IMG/VR virus record: IMGVR_UViG_3300042691_021691
Coordinates: 1 to 64,000 of that record
Source of the DNA: a virus
Strand: one strand, 5' to 3'
DNA: 64,000 nucleotides
Part shown: positions 20,311-28,280 of the stretch, piece by piece
How the letters are laid out: each line of letters opens with the position of its first letter
How positions within the stretch are numbered: position 1 is the stretch's first letter
Notes under the pieces: model-generated
What the model was told of the DNA's origin: nothing
Database searches by the model: none
What the model saw: the letters and a program-made list of their open reading frames with translations, nothing else
Program-made: the position numbers and the translations under genes

Positions 20311-20320
20311 TATATTTATT
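20311..20320 (+). promoter_or_regulatory. TATATTTATT box
   Basis: A near match to the late-type TATTTATA box 56 nt before the next gene and directly ahead of the 20329 hairpin. No TTGACA box. Confidence 0.4.
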
Positions 20321-20328
20321 AGTGTATT

Positions 20329-20372
20329 CCAAACGGTTATGTTGAACGTAACAATAACCGTTTGGAGTTTTT
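20329..20372 (+). terminator. Hairpin with U-tract overlapping a ribosome binding site
   Basis: A perfect 12-bp stem (CCAAACGGTTAT with ATAACCGTTTGG), a 13-nt loop and AGTTTTTATT behind it. The 3' arm runs into GGAG, which serves the ATG at 20376. It can therefore end transcription or mask the ribosome binding site. Confidence 0.65.
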
Positions 20373-20375
20373 ATT

Positions 20376-20570
20376 ATGGAGACAAAATGTAAAAGATTTT
20401 GCTCGGATAAAATTTGTGCAATGTTATTTGGATTGGGATTTTTAACTGGTCATTGTATAACCGGGCATGGACATGTTTCTATGTATTGCGTAGTTATTGG
20501 TATGATATCGATTGGCGCGTTTTACCTATCTACAAAAATAACGGAAAAATTGTTTCTTAAGCGGTTTTAA
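20376..20570 (+). CDS. Small membrane protein with N-terminal Cys
   Basis: A 64-residue protein (METKCKRFCSDKICAMLF...) with three Cys before two hydrophobic spans (about 12-30 and 34-52). GGAG lies 8 nt upstream within the hairpin described at 20329. Function unknown. Confidence 0.65.
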   Translation: METKCKRFCSDKICAMLFGLGFLTGHCITGHGHVSMYCVVIGMISIGAFYLSTKITEKLFLKRF

Positions 20571-20597
20571 AAACATTTTTCAGTAGATAATAATCAT

Positions 20598-20927
20598 ATG
20601 GATATAATATCATTTTTATCAAAAGAAGCACCATTAGCAGGCATGATTGCGGTTATTGGTGGTATTATATTAAAAATAATAGAAAAAAAGATAACCAATC
20701 CAACGGATGAAATTAATTCTAGTATTGCACTGAGAAAAGAATTGCGAGAGGAATTGGATTCAGTTATCGAACGCCTTAGTGAATTGCAAAATGAGGTTAA
20801 TGAATGGCGAGAAAAATACTACACACAGTTACAAATAACTTCAGAATTAAAAATAGAAATCGCTGTATTGAGAGAAAAATTGGAAGGTAAACTAATGGAT
20901 ATGGAAAATGGCTGCGAGCAACAGTAA
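20598..20927 (+). CDS. Membrane-anchored coiled-coil protein
   Basis: A 109-residue protein: one span at about residues 12-28, then a long coiled coil (residues 40-105). The layout is similar to the spanin-like proteins near 7158. No clear Shine-Dalgarno sequence. It overlaps the next gene by 20 nt. Confidence 0.6.
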   Translation: MDIISFLSKEAPLAGMIAVIGGIILKIIEKKITNPTDEINSSIALRKELREELDSVIERLSELQNEVNEWREKYYTQLQITSELKIEIAVLREKLEGKLMDMENGCEQQ

Positions 20928-21234
20928 TACTGTGTATTCCATAACCGTTATAGATTTACGGTGCGATGACGTATTGGGATTCAGAAGAACGCCGGGAATT
21001 TTTACTAAATTAGAAGATGCGGTATTCGCCGTAAAGAATAATTTAAATGATTTGTCTGACGATAGCACATATCAATATGCAGTGATAGAAAAAACCGAAC
21101 TTAATGTTATACGTCCAAATTTAGAAAGTAAATCTATGCAATGGTGGTTTAGATTTAACTCGTCGTCGGGCGAATTTGTAGAAACAAGAAAGCCAATGAT
21201 ATTTTTACAGCAAACTGGATTCGGTATAGGATAA
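20908..21234 (+). CDS. Hypothetical protein
   Basis: A 108-residue mixed alpha/beta protein (MAASNSNTVYSITVIDLRCDDVLGF...) with no recognised family. It runs convergently into the carbamoyltransferase gene, overlapping its last 30 nt. Confidence 0.6.
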   Translation: MAASNSNTVYSITVIDLRCDDVLGFRRTPGIFTKLEDAVFAVKNNLNDLSDDSTYQYAVIEKTELNVIRPNLESKSMQWWFRFNSSSGEFVETRKPMIFLQQTGFGIG

Positions 21235-22776
21235 TTTAGAGAAGAAAAATCCGTCTACATACATTCCATTGATTGGTAGAGTTTCGTATAATTTAAACGC
21301 ATCTGTATATGTAGATACTAAAGGTTGTCCCTGTATGTTGAACGAAGTGTTCACCAATACAGGGATTTTATTTTTCTGTTCTAAAATAGTTAGAACTTTG
21401 TATAGAAACGGATTTTGCTCTTCTGTTATGGTTTGCACCCGTGCTGTGTCGTCCAAGTGAAGTATCCCTCGTAACATTTCTTTATATTCACTTCGTATTG
21501 TTGGGGAAAAATTCATAGTCGGACAGGGAACATCCCAGTCAAAATACCGATGTAAATCTTGCAGCCGAATTAGTGGAGCTACCGGTCTGAACCATTCTCT
21601 AAATTTTATTTCGAAGTTTATCTTATCTTTTATATTTAAATTTGTAGCTAAGGATATAAAGCTGCGATTGCCAAGTGCTCTGGGACCATGCTCAGATCGC
21701 CCTTGAAAAATTCCAACTACGCAATCATCCATTGTTAATATTTCTGCAAGATCTTCTTCTGAAATAGTTTTACCATTGTATTTTTTAACATACATGGGTA
21801 ACATATATTCGTCATATGCGTTTGCCCCCATATATCTAAGATCGATTGGCGATTTAGGTTTGATGTGCGATAACATCATACCCGATGAAATTCCGCAGTC
21901 AGATGGATTTGGTGCGATATACACGGGTAAGTTGTATTTATTTTTTATTTTGGTGTTTAGTGTTATATTTAATGCACACCCACCCGTAAGACATATTGGT
22001 AATTTATGTTCTAGAATGTGAGGCTCGGCATATTTAAAAAATAAATCTTCGAATACATGTTGATTCGTTGCACTTAAATTTCTAAAATATTGCGAATCGG
22101 TCATTCCTAGTAATTTATTTCCAAATGTTCTTTTGTGATGTACATACCATTCTTCATTAGGTTTATTTACATAGGTATATAAATTTGTAATTTCTGGAAT
22201 CATATCTTCTTGCACAGTTCCTAGTGAAGAATATGCCATTAGTTTACCGGGCAACCCCATAAAATCTAAATACTCACCGAGATTATTAGGATTAGAATTT
22301 ACTTCTGGTGTATATACTCCTATATAGAAATACATACCCAAATTTATTTCATATGTGGTGTAGATTAGTCTTACACCAGACGATCTATCGGCTAAATAAA
22401 TATTGAAATATCCATCATCGCCACCGCCATCATATGAAATTATAAGAGCAGTCTCAAACGGAGATTGATAAAATGTACCAGACGCATGTGAATAATGATG
22501 TTCTATAATTTTTAAATTTTTATATTTAAAATACTTATCAATTTGAAATGCATTTATTGCATTCTTTGTGGTCAATAGCGTATCATATTCGGTGAATTTA
22601 TACTTTGATTCAATATAATTTACTATAGTTTTTAAATCTCGCTCTGGGTTTATATGCAGAGAATAATTTTTTATTCCAAACAGTCTTTCCAATTCAATTA
22701 TCTCTAATATTTCGTTATTTAATTCTAATGTTATACTGGCGTTGTGACTTTCGTGTATAGAAATATTAGGCAACAT
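21205..22776 (-). CDS. Carbamoyltransferase (NodU/TobZ family)
   Basis: A 523-residue enzyme, near full length. The N-terminal Kae1-like ATPase domain has ISIHESHNAS, EHHYSHASGTFYQS and ISYDGGGDDG; the middle has LTGGCALN; and the C-terminal carbamoyl-transfer region has GRSEHGPRALGNRS and REWFRPVAP. The family transfers carbamoyl from carbamoyl phosphate to hydroxyl groups of sugars or antibiotics. In a phage the acceptor could be a surface sugar or a modified base; the window does not decide. It is one of only three minus-strand genes here. Confidence 0.92.
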   Translation of the reverse strand: MLPNISIHESHNASITLELNNEILEIIELERLFGIKNYSLHINPERDLKTIVNYIESKYKFTEYDTLLTTKNAINAFQIDKYFKYKNLKIIEHHYSHASGTFYQSPFETALIISYDGGGDDGYFNIYLADRSSGVRLIYTTYEINLGMYFYIGVYTPEVNSNPNNLGEYLDFMGLPGKLMAYSSLGTVQEDMIPEITNLYTYVNKPNEEWYVHHKRTFGNKLLGMTDSQYFRNLSATNQHVFEDLFFKYAEPHILEHKLPICLTGGCALNITLNTKIKNKYNLPVYIAPNPSDCGISSGMMLSHIKPKSPIDLRYMGANAYDEYMLPMYVKKYNGKTISEEDLAEILTMDDCVVGIFQGRSEHGPRALGNRSFISLATNLNIKDKINFEIKFREWFRPVAPLIRLQDLHRYFDWDVPCPTMNFSPTIRSEYKEMLRGILHLDDTARVQTITEEQNPFLYKVLTILEQKNKIPVLVNTSFNIQGQPLVSTYTDAFKLYETLPINGMYVDGFFFSKLSYTESSLL

Positions 22777-22807
22777 AATAGACCTTGCGTTTTGTAAGAT
22801 ATGATGG

Positions 22808-22817
22808 TATATTTATA
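22808..22817 (+). promoter_or_regulatory. TATATTTATA box (putative late promoter)
   Basis: Lies 26 nt before the gene at 22843. A weak -35 (TTGCGT) is 17 nt upstream. On the other strand it reads TATAAATA ahead of the carbamoyltransferase, so direction is ambiguous. Confidence 0.5.
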
Positions 22818-22842
22818 AGTAATCTATCACAAGGTGGGAATA

Positions 22843-23271
22843 ATGGATCTTATGAGTTTTCTTGCAGGAATAGTTATAATAGAATCTTTAATTTTAATTA
22901 CTATTTTACTGGTAATTTTAAAAATTTTATATGATATTTCTTTTATAAAGGGTGCATTTGTATCCAGCGTAACAGAAAAACTGCATAAACTTGAGCAGAT
23001 TGGCTTGGCTACAATGAAAGCATGTGAGACATTCGTAGACGCACTAGAAAATGCAATGCAAGGATCTCCAGAAAATATGCCACAAGTTTTTAGGACTGCC
23101 GATGGTAAGCATACAGCAACTTCTATCGAAGAATTTATAAAGAAATTGGAATCGGATCCCGAATATCAGAATTTGGCGGATACAATCAAGAATGATTTAG
23201 AAAACGCCATAAATACAGATGATGACGATGATGATGACGATGAATTTGATGTGGATGGGAAAAAATTCTAA
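22843..23271 (+). CDS. Membrane-anchored acidic protein
   Basis: A 142-residue protein begun at the ATG at 22843 (AAGGTGG upstream). One N-terminal span (residues 3-28), a helical middle and an Asp-rich C-terminus (eight consecutive Asp from a GAT/GAC repeat), ending DVDGKKF. Function unknown. Confidence 0.65.
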   Translation: MDLMSFLAGIVIIESLILITILLVILKILYDISFIKGAFVSSVTEKLHKLEQIGLATMKACETFVDALENAMQGSPENMPQVFRTADGKHTATSIEEFIKKLESDPEYQNLADTIKNDLENAINTDDDDDDDDEFDVDGKKF

Positions 23272-23411
23272 AAAACTAACATAACAAATTCGATTGTTAT
23301 ACTTATAAGTTAGACTAGTCTATATGTTACTAAAAAATACATTATGCCCCATTACACATATGGGGTACAGGCTCGCTTATACTTTTGTATAACTCTTATA
23401 AAAGAAAAAGT
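23272..23411 (+). other. Intergenic stretch with hairpin
   Basis: About 140 nt without a gene. CCCCAT/ATGGGG (around 23346-23364) can form a 6-bp hairpin; otherwise only AT-rich sequence is visible. Confidence 0.35.
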
Positions 23412-23762
23412 ATGCAAAAAGAAAAAGAAAAGCTAGAGCATTTTAAAAATAAAACAGCACCAGGATGGAGTTCTTTACTAGATATCGTAAATAATATATT
23501 AGATATCTTTCCTGAAAGTGTATCTATTAAATCAATAGATAAAAAACATGGTATGCTAAGTATACAATTTAATTTACTTAGCGATCCCCACTTGACATAT
23601 TTACTAAATTCGCTATCTTACAAGATAGAACGGGATTCGGCACGTATTTGCAAAGTATGTGGTTCCCGTGGTATGCGTAGAAAATTATTAAATAATGACG
23701 TATACTGTTTTTCATGCTGGCTGGATGTCAGCAACAATAATATCTCGCAGGAGAGTACATAG
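23412..23762 (+). CDS. Zinc-finger protein
   Basis: A 116-residue protein taken from the ATG at 23412; the frame is open further upstream without a better start. The C-terminal part has two CxxC pairs (CKVCGSRGMRR and CFSCWLD), a treble-clef or ribbon type. GTG of the next gene overlaps its stop (TAGTG). Confidence 0.6.
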   Translation: MQKEKEKLEHFKNKTAPGWSSLLDIVNNILDIFPESVSIKSIDKKHGMLSIQFNLLSDPHLTYLLNSLSYKIERDSARICKVCGSRGMRRKLLNNDVYCFSCWLDVSNNNISQEST

Positions 23763-24037
23763 TGTTTTGGACAAACGAAGATTTGAATGAAGTAGGAACG
23801 GTAGTAACCGAAGTTTTTGGTAAGCAAGGAAATATGGAAGTTAATTCGGTTTATTCTAATATTGTTATTTGGAATAAGACGTATGGGAAGCTTTGGTATG
23901 GCGATGTAGCTACACTAGAAGATCTTAAGGATAAGTGTGTGGCTTTGGCATCGAAGCTCTCAAAGGAAATTTGTGTATCGCATATGGATACAGATAATTT
24001 CTTTAATATGCCAAAGTATGTATTCTCTCAGATTTAA
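23762..24037 (+). CDS. Hypothetical protein (GTG start)
   Basis: A 91-residue mixed protein (MFWTNEDLNEVGTVVTEVFG...). GTG is supported by AGGAG about 8 nt upstream and by coupling to the zinc-finger gene. No family recognised. Confidence 0.6.
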   Translation: MFWTNEDLNEVGTVVTEVFGKQGNMEVNSVYSNIVIWNKTYGKLWYGDVATLEDLKDKCVALASKLSKEICVSHMDTDNFFNMPKYVFSQI

Positions 24038-24046
24038 AGCTACCCC

Positions 24047-24081
24047 TTGACAAAAAATATTTGTCGCATTAGCTTTAAAAT
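24047..24081 (+). promoter_or_regulatory. Promoter of the 24145 gene
   Basis: TTGACA with TAGCTT at 17-nt spacing, overlapping TAAAAT slightly downstream. The -10 is poor, which fits a regulated promoter. Confidence 0.5.
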
Positions 24082-24097
24082 GTAGTAAAAAATATAC

Positions 24098-24114
24098 GTT
24101 AACACAAGGTTAAC
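24098..24114 (+). promoter_or_regulatory. Paired GTTAAC operator-like sites
   Basis: Two copies of the palindrome GTTAAC start 11 bp apart, about one helix turn, between promoter and gene. This is a typical arrangement for a dimeric regulator, possibly the adjacent winged-helix protein itself. Confidence 0.5.
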
Positions 24115-24144
24115 AAAAACAAACTATTAAATAGTGAGGAAGTT

Positions 24145-24423
24145 ATGTCAACTCGTATCAGCCGCAGCAATCGCGAAACTATGGTTCGCAAGGTAACAAA
24201 TTATGTTCGTAATCTCGCCAGCCGTCGTAGCTCTGGCGTAGTCACCGCAGATGACGTTCAGGCGTATCTCACCCGTCAGGGAATCAGCGCCCGTCAGATT
24301 CGCACCCGCCTTTCGTTTGTAAACTCAGTTCTCCGTGCACCTATGTTTGAGAGCACAGGAACAGTTTACTCCACCCGCCCAGAGGCAAAGGGTCGTGCAA
24401 TCTCTGCCTGGACGCTTGCGTAA
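24145..24423 (+). CDS. Small basic winged-helix-like DNA-binding protein
   Basis: A 92-residue Arg-rich protein. VVTADDVQAYLTRQGISARQIRTRLSFVNSVLR (37-69) resembles the helices of a winged helix, and FESTGTVYSTRPEAKGRAISAWTLA the wing. Its codons are clearly more GC-rich (CGC, CTC, GCC, CGT) than its neighbours, which suggests high expression or recent acquisition. It has its own promoter and terminator. AGGAAG precedes the ATG. Confidence 0.65.
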   Translation: MSTRISRSNRETMVRKVTNYVRNLASRRSSGVVTADDVQAYLTRQGISARQIRTRLSFVNSVLRAPMFESTGTVYSTRPEAKGRAISAWTLA

Positions 24424-24450
24424 TTAAAATCGAAGGCTCCAGAAATAGTT

Positions 24451-24486
24451 ACGGGAAAGGGTGTTAGCTCTTTCCCGTTTCTATTT
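24451..24486 (+). terminator. Rho-independent terminator
   Basis: ACGGGAAAG pairs with CTTTCCCGT over 9 bp with a 10-nt loop, followed by TTCTATTTATT. It ends the single-gene unit at 24145. Confidence 0.85.
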
Positions 24487-24512
24487 ATTAGTAACTTAAA
24501 CTGGAGATACTT

Positions 24513-24707
24513 TTGAAACCATACACTCACAGTTTGTATAAGTATATATACGCAATTTTTTTGGGTATTAGTATACTTGGTTTGATATTTTCAATAATAG
24601 ATGTTAATTTTTATGCATGTATTATGTCATGCTTTGCAACAATAGGTTTTTTTGAATTGACAAAAATATATATAAGTTTAGAGAAGTTTGTAAATGATGA
24701 ACAATGA
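24513..24707 (+). CDS. Small two-span membrane protein (TTG start)
   Basis: A 64-residue protein with spans near residues 10-28 and 33-50. The TTG at 24513 is supported by GGAG 7 nt upstream. It overlaps the upstream end of the glycosyltransferase fusion frame (ATGA). Function unknown. Confidence 0.55.
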   Translation: MKPYTHSLYKYIYAIFLGISILGLIFSIIDVNFYACIMSCFATIGFFELTKIYISLEKFVNDEQ

Positions 24708-24715
24708 GGATATTT

Positions 24716-26413
24716 ATGAAGCCACGGTTACACATGTTAGGTTTAGCGCACACCGTAACAACAGATGAATTTAGTCATTGCGCCTTTACAGGAAAAGTAA
24801 AGAAATTTTCTCCAATGATGAGATATGCCGGATATGAAGTTTTTCATTATGGCGTAGAAGGTGCCGATTCGGGAGCTAATGAAAATATAGATGTATTGTC
24901 TAGAGAAGAATGGGATCATATGCGAAGTAAACTTCTCTTGGAATTGCATCCAGATAAGCCTGTGCACGATAGATCAAAATACATAGGTGATTTGGCAAAC
25001 GTAGGGAATGATATATATAAGACGTTCAATGAGAGATTAAAATATCTTTTGCGTAAAAATGTAGAACGGAATGATATTATTTGTCTTCCATTTGGATTTG
25101 CCCATCAAGATGCTTTAGCAGGATTACCGTATGGAATAAAGGTAGAAACCGGAATTGGTTATCCTGGATCATACGAACAGTTTAGAGTATTTGAAAGTTA
25201 TGCTTGGTATCATTATGAAATTGGAAGAAGCCAGACCAGTGGAAATGATTATTGGTCCGTAATTCCAAATTATTTTATTGCAGATGACTGGAAGTTAAAT
25301 GAAACTCCATCTAGGTATGTTGCATATTTCGGCAGATTGGAGCCTATTAAGGGCTTAGATATAGTGCATGAAGTGGCAAGACATAGACCAGATTTGACGT
25401 TCATTTTATGTGGACAGGGCGACCCCACCCCATACTTAACCCTTCCCAATGTAATATATCAGCCACCCATTCATGGTACGGCTCGCTCCGATTTCCTTGG
25501 TAACGCTTTGGCGGTATTAATGCCGACTAGATATGTAGAACCATTTGGGGGCGTAACCGTAGAAGCGCAACTGTGTGGAACTCCTGTATTGGGATCTTCG
25601 TGGGGAAGTTTCACGGAAACGATTGAACATGGAGTTACTGGATACCGTTGTAAGGTATTGGGTGATTTCTTGGCAGGATTAGAGGCAATTGAAAATGGTG
25701 CGTTAGATAGAAAAACTATCTGCGAATATGCAAGAGCTAAATATGACTATAAAGCCATAGCACCTCAATACGATGCAATGTTTACTCAGCTACAACATCT
25801 GCAAGGAAATGGATGGTATACTGTAGAGTCTCCGCAGAAAATTTTTGAAATTAAAAAGGCAGTAGACTATTCCAAAGAAACTCCAAAAAGTGAATGGGCT
25901 AACAAACAATTAAATTATTGGAAATCGTTTAAAGATGGGACGTTAAAGCAAGATTTTAGCTCCACCCTTTTACTAGGAAATCTAGTTAAGATTTTTGATA
26001 GACAATTTAAAGAAGACGAATCCGTAGTTGATATCGGAGGGGGTCCATTTAGTATATTAGCACACACTAATGCAAAACATAGATTTGTAGTAGACCCTAC
26101 ATATTATGGAAGTGAAGTAGATCAAGAGTATGAATCAATTGGAATTCAATACATCCCGCAGATATATGAATCGTTTAATTATAAATTTAATGTGGGTGTG
26201 ATTGTAAATTCATTATCTTCATTTGAGTCAATTGAATCGGTATTATCACACGCAATAGCGTTTTGTGATGAAGTATTGATAGCAGATCTCATTGACATTG
26301 AGTTATACAATAATTTATGTAAGTTTATTGATTCGATTACAGATAAGACCGTAGAAATATTAGAAGATAAGCCATTTAATAATAAAAAATTAGTTGCATA
26401 TAGAATCAAGTAA
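24716..26413 (+). CDS. Glycosyltransferase (GT4-like) fused to a methyltransferase-like domain
   Basis: A 565-residue protein. Residues 195-345 form the donor half of a GT-B enzyme: YVAYFGRLEPIKGLDIV, FILCGQGDP, then PTRYVEPFGGVTVEAQLCGTPVLGS with the EPFG-type nucleotide-sugar motif. Residues 380-565 are a second domain with DIGGGPFSIL (about 438), a SAM-binding motif I. I chose the ATG at 24716 (GAGG upstream) rather than 24704. A sugar may be transferred and then methylated, or a partner domain acts in surface modification. Confidence 0.8.
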   Translation: MKPRLHMLGLAHTVTTDEFSHCAFTGKVKKFSPMMRYAGYEVFHYGVEGADSGANENIDVLSREEWDHMRSKLLLELHPDKPVHDRSKYIGDLANVGNDIYKTFNERLKYLLRKNVERNDIICLPFGFAHQDALAGLPYGIKVETGIGYPGSYEQFRVFESYAWYHYEIGRSQTSGNDYWSVIPNYFIADDWKLNETPSRYVAYFGRLEPIKGLDIVHEVARHRPDLTFILCGQGDPTPYLTLPNVIYQPPIHGTARSDFLGNALAVLMPTRYVEPFGGVTVEAQLCGTPVLGSSWGSFTETIEHGVTGYRCKVLGDFLAGLEAIENGALDRKTICEYARAKYDYKAIAPQYDAMFTQLQHLQGNGWYTVESPQKIFEIKKAVDYSKETPKSEWANKQLNYWKSFKDGTLKQDFSSTLLLGNLVKIFDRQFKEDESVVDIGGGPFSILAHTNAKHRFVVDPTYYGSEVDQEYESIGIQYIPQIYESFNYKFNVGVIVNSLSSFESIESVLSHAIAFCDEVLIADLIDIELYNNLCKFIDSITDKTVEILEDKPFNNKKLVAYRIK

Positions 26414-26417
26414 CGTA

Positions 26418-26450
26418 TTGACAATGTATTTAATATAGCATATATTTATA
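26418..26450 (+). promoter_or_regulatory. Promoter TTGACA-N17-TATATTTATA for the tmRNA unit
   Basis: Perfect -35 box and spacing. It would transcribe the 79-residue membrane protein gene and the tmRNA as one unit. Confidence 0.8.
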
Positions 26451-26466
26451 CATATAAGGGGGTTAT

Positions 26467-26706
26467 ATGCCAGAGAAAGAGTTCAAGCGAGTAGTTGATG
26501 TTAGATTATCACCATCTTCAGTATTTATACTTGTACAAATTTTATTGGTACATTATAAACTAACTGGAATTTTTGTTTCTAGCTGGATGTGGGCATTAGC
26601 CCCCTTATTGTTAGTATGTTGCTTAGGTTTACTTGGATTAATTTACAATTTGATTATTAATTTTGTATATTATTTAAATAAACCATTTAATAAGCTTAAA
26701 CGATAA
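26467..26706 (+). CDS. Small two-span membrane protein
   Basis: A 79-residue protein with spans at about residues 18-34 and 40-66 and basic ends. Its TAA is followed by one base and then the 5' end of tmRNA, so processing of tmRNA must cut at the very end of this message. Function unknown. Confidence 0.65.
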   Translation: MPEKEFKRVVDVRLSPSSVFILVQILLVHYKLTGIFVSSWMWALAPLLLVCCLGLLGLIYNLIINFVYYLNKPFNKLKR

Positions 26707-26707
26707 C

Positions 26708-27043
26708 GGGCCTGACATGGTTTCGACGGGGTGTAGAAGATTAAACTTTGTATCTCGTTTGGTAAGACGAGTAAAACAGACCAAAATATTTAACTGGCAA
26801 TAATCAATTAGCCCTCGCTGCGTAAGCAGCTTGACAAATTAGTCCAACCCACGTAAGATTAATTTGTTCATTAACGTGGTATAGTCTTAGGGAGGGACCG
26901 TAGCTAAGATGATACACAACAGTCCTATGCCAATCTTACGTTTGTTAGTTGTCGAGAGATTGGCGAAGCAATACAACTGACTATATACATAAACATTTAA
27001 TACGAAGCTATCTCGGACGTGGGTTCGAATCCCACCAGGTCCA
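26708..27043 (+). ncRNA. ssrA: tmRNA
   Basis: One-piece tmRNA of 336 nt. The tRNA-like part is GGGCCTG at the 5' end pairing with CAGGTCC at the 3' end, with TGGTTTCGACGGGG near the start and T-arm GTGGG-TTCGAAT-CCCAC. The tag frame at 26796-26825 reads GNNQLALAA then TAA; with the charged Ala the tag is AGNNQLALAA, ending in the degradation signal ALAA. The stop codon lies in a GTAA loop of a GCTGC/GCAGC hairpin. No CCA is encoded. It rescues stalled ribosomes with SmpB; no smpB gene is visible here, so the host protein is presumably used. Confidence 0.95.
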
Positions 27044-27067
27044 CTTAAATTTGAGGTTACATATAAA

Positions 27068-27343
27068 ATGTTACAGCTAAAGTTGAATAAAAAAGTTGCG
27101 ATGGAAACGGAATCGGAAACTGAATCAATTTCTTTTGTGGAAGATCCTGGTGTAAAGTCTCACGAGTCTACTAACATTAAAGGAAGACATTATGTAAACC
27201 TTCCTAGGGTTGTGACTGATAACGCACCTTCTATTCTGGAGTATATCGACAATGAAATTTCAATTCTTAACAAAAAAATTTCATTGCTTGAAACAGAGCG
27301 CGATTGCGTTACTAGACTACTTGAGGTCGTTTCAAGATCGTAG
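27068..27343 (+). CDS. Hypothetical protein with C-terminal coiled coil
   Basis: A 91-residue protein with an acidic N-terminus (METESETES) and a C-terminal helix DNEISILNKKISLLETERDCVTRLLEVV. GAGG lies upstream. It is the first gene after tmRNA and may share its transcript. No family recognised. Confidence 0.6.
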   Translation: MLQLKLNKKVAMETESETESISFVEDPGVKSHESTNIKGRHYVNLPRVVTDNAPSILEYIDNEISILNKKISLLETERDCVTRLLEVVSRS

Positions 27344-27422
27344 AAATAATAAGCAAATTTTTATATTAAAATATAATACTTTGCGAGCAAATATAATAAA
27401 TAATACTAATTTTAGTAGAGTT

Positions 27423-27575
27423 ATGAAACAAGTTTATCGCATTCGTATTGACAAACTGCGACAATTTTGTTATGATACAAATATCAATTCACCAGAAACA
27501 CGAAGTATGATTGGCTCGTTAGAACAACTTGTAACACAGAGGTTTTATGCTTTCCAAAAAAGCAAATCGAACTAA
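27423..27575 (+). CDS. Small basic hypothetical protein
   Basis: A 50-residue protein (MKQVYRIRIDKLRQFCYD...). An earlier start at 27252 would overlap the preceding gene by 90 nt, so I used 27423. It overlaps the next gene by 29 nt. Function unknown. Confidence 0.45.
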   Translation: MKQVYRIRIDKLRQFCYDTNINSPETRSMIGSLEQLVTQRFYAFQKSKSN

Positions 27576-27951
27576 AAATTACAAACAACCTACCGAATAT
27601 CATACTTTGTATTGCTGTGAGTGTGAGCAATATGAGTTTACTGTTAGAGTTGATGTCGTAAAAGTTACTTGTGGAATGTGCGTTCAAAAAATTGTAGCAC
27701 CTCCTGAAAACTATTCTAAGCAGAATAGCCCCACAGCAGGATTTCCACGAGGGTGGCACTTTAAGAAGAGATTTGAAGCTCCGAATGGAGATGTGTATTC
27801 ATTTGGAAAATTGGTGGGTGATGTTGTGGAAGATTCCATCGTGGAAGAATCAACAGAATCAAAAATCAAACAAGAAAAATCTTCTAAAAAAACTAAGACT
27901 GGTTCCAAGAGGAAATCACCACTTAAGCGTAAGAGAACGTTAAAATCATAA
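27547..27951 (+). CDS. Zinc-ribbon protein with Lys-rich tail
   Basis: A 134-residue protein: CCECEQYEF and CGMCVQK form a four-Cys zinc ribbon (about 23-45), then PRGWHFKKRFEAPNGDVYSFGK, and the last 30 residues are almost all Lys/Arg/Ser/Thr (ending RKSPLKRKRTLKS). A nucleic-acid-binding role is likely. AGAGG precedes the ATG. Confidence 0.7.
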   Translation: MLSKKANRTKNYKQPTEYHTLYCCECEQYEFTVRVDVVKVTCGMCVQKIVAPPENYSKQNSPTAGFPRGWHFKKRFEAPNGDVYSFGKLVGDVVEDSIVEESTESKIKQEKSSKKTKTGSKRKSPLKRKRTLKS

Positions 27952-27971
27952 TGTTCTTCTGAGGGTATTCG

Positions 27972-28277
27972 ATGATTATTTTTCCAAACAAACCCGCACC
28001 AGTAATTAAACACTTTTTAGATCAAAATAAATCATTGGTTTACAAATATATTGTTAAAAAAATTAAACATGCGATTACTAATGATCTAGAAAGCGTAGAA
28101 GTATTTAAACACTATAATAAAATTGAATCTATCAAAGATTCCGAATTTGAAAAAATGCTAGGGAATGCGATTGTAGAATTCTGCAAGGTTGAAGATTACG
28201 AACACGCAGCAGTTAGTCAAAAACTACTTGACAAACTAAAAATTAAAAAACTGATAGATGATAGCAAGAGTAATTAG
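27972..28277 (+). CDS. Hypothetical helical protein
   Basis: A 101-residue charged helical protein (MIIFPNKPAPVIKHFLDQNKSL...). GAGGG lies 8 nt upstream. It is packed between the zinc-ribbon and HNH genes with 3 nt to the latter. No family recognised. Confidence 0.65.
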   Translation: MIIFPNKPAPVIKHFLDQNKSLVYKYIVKKIKHAITNDLESVEVFKHYNKIESIKDSEFEKMLGNAIVEFCKVEDYEHAAVSQKLLDKLKIKKLIDDSKSN

Positions 28278-28280
28278 CAT

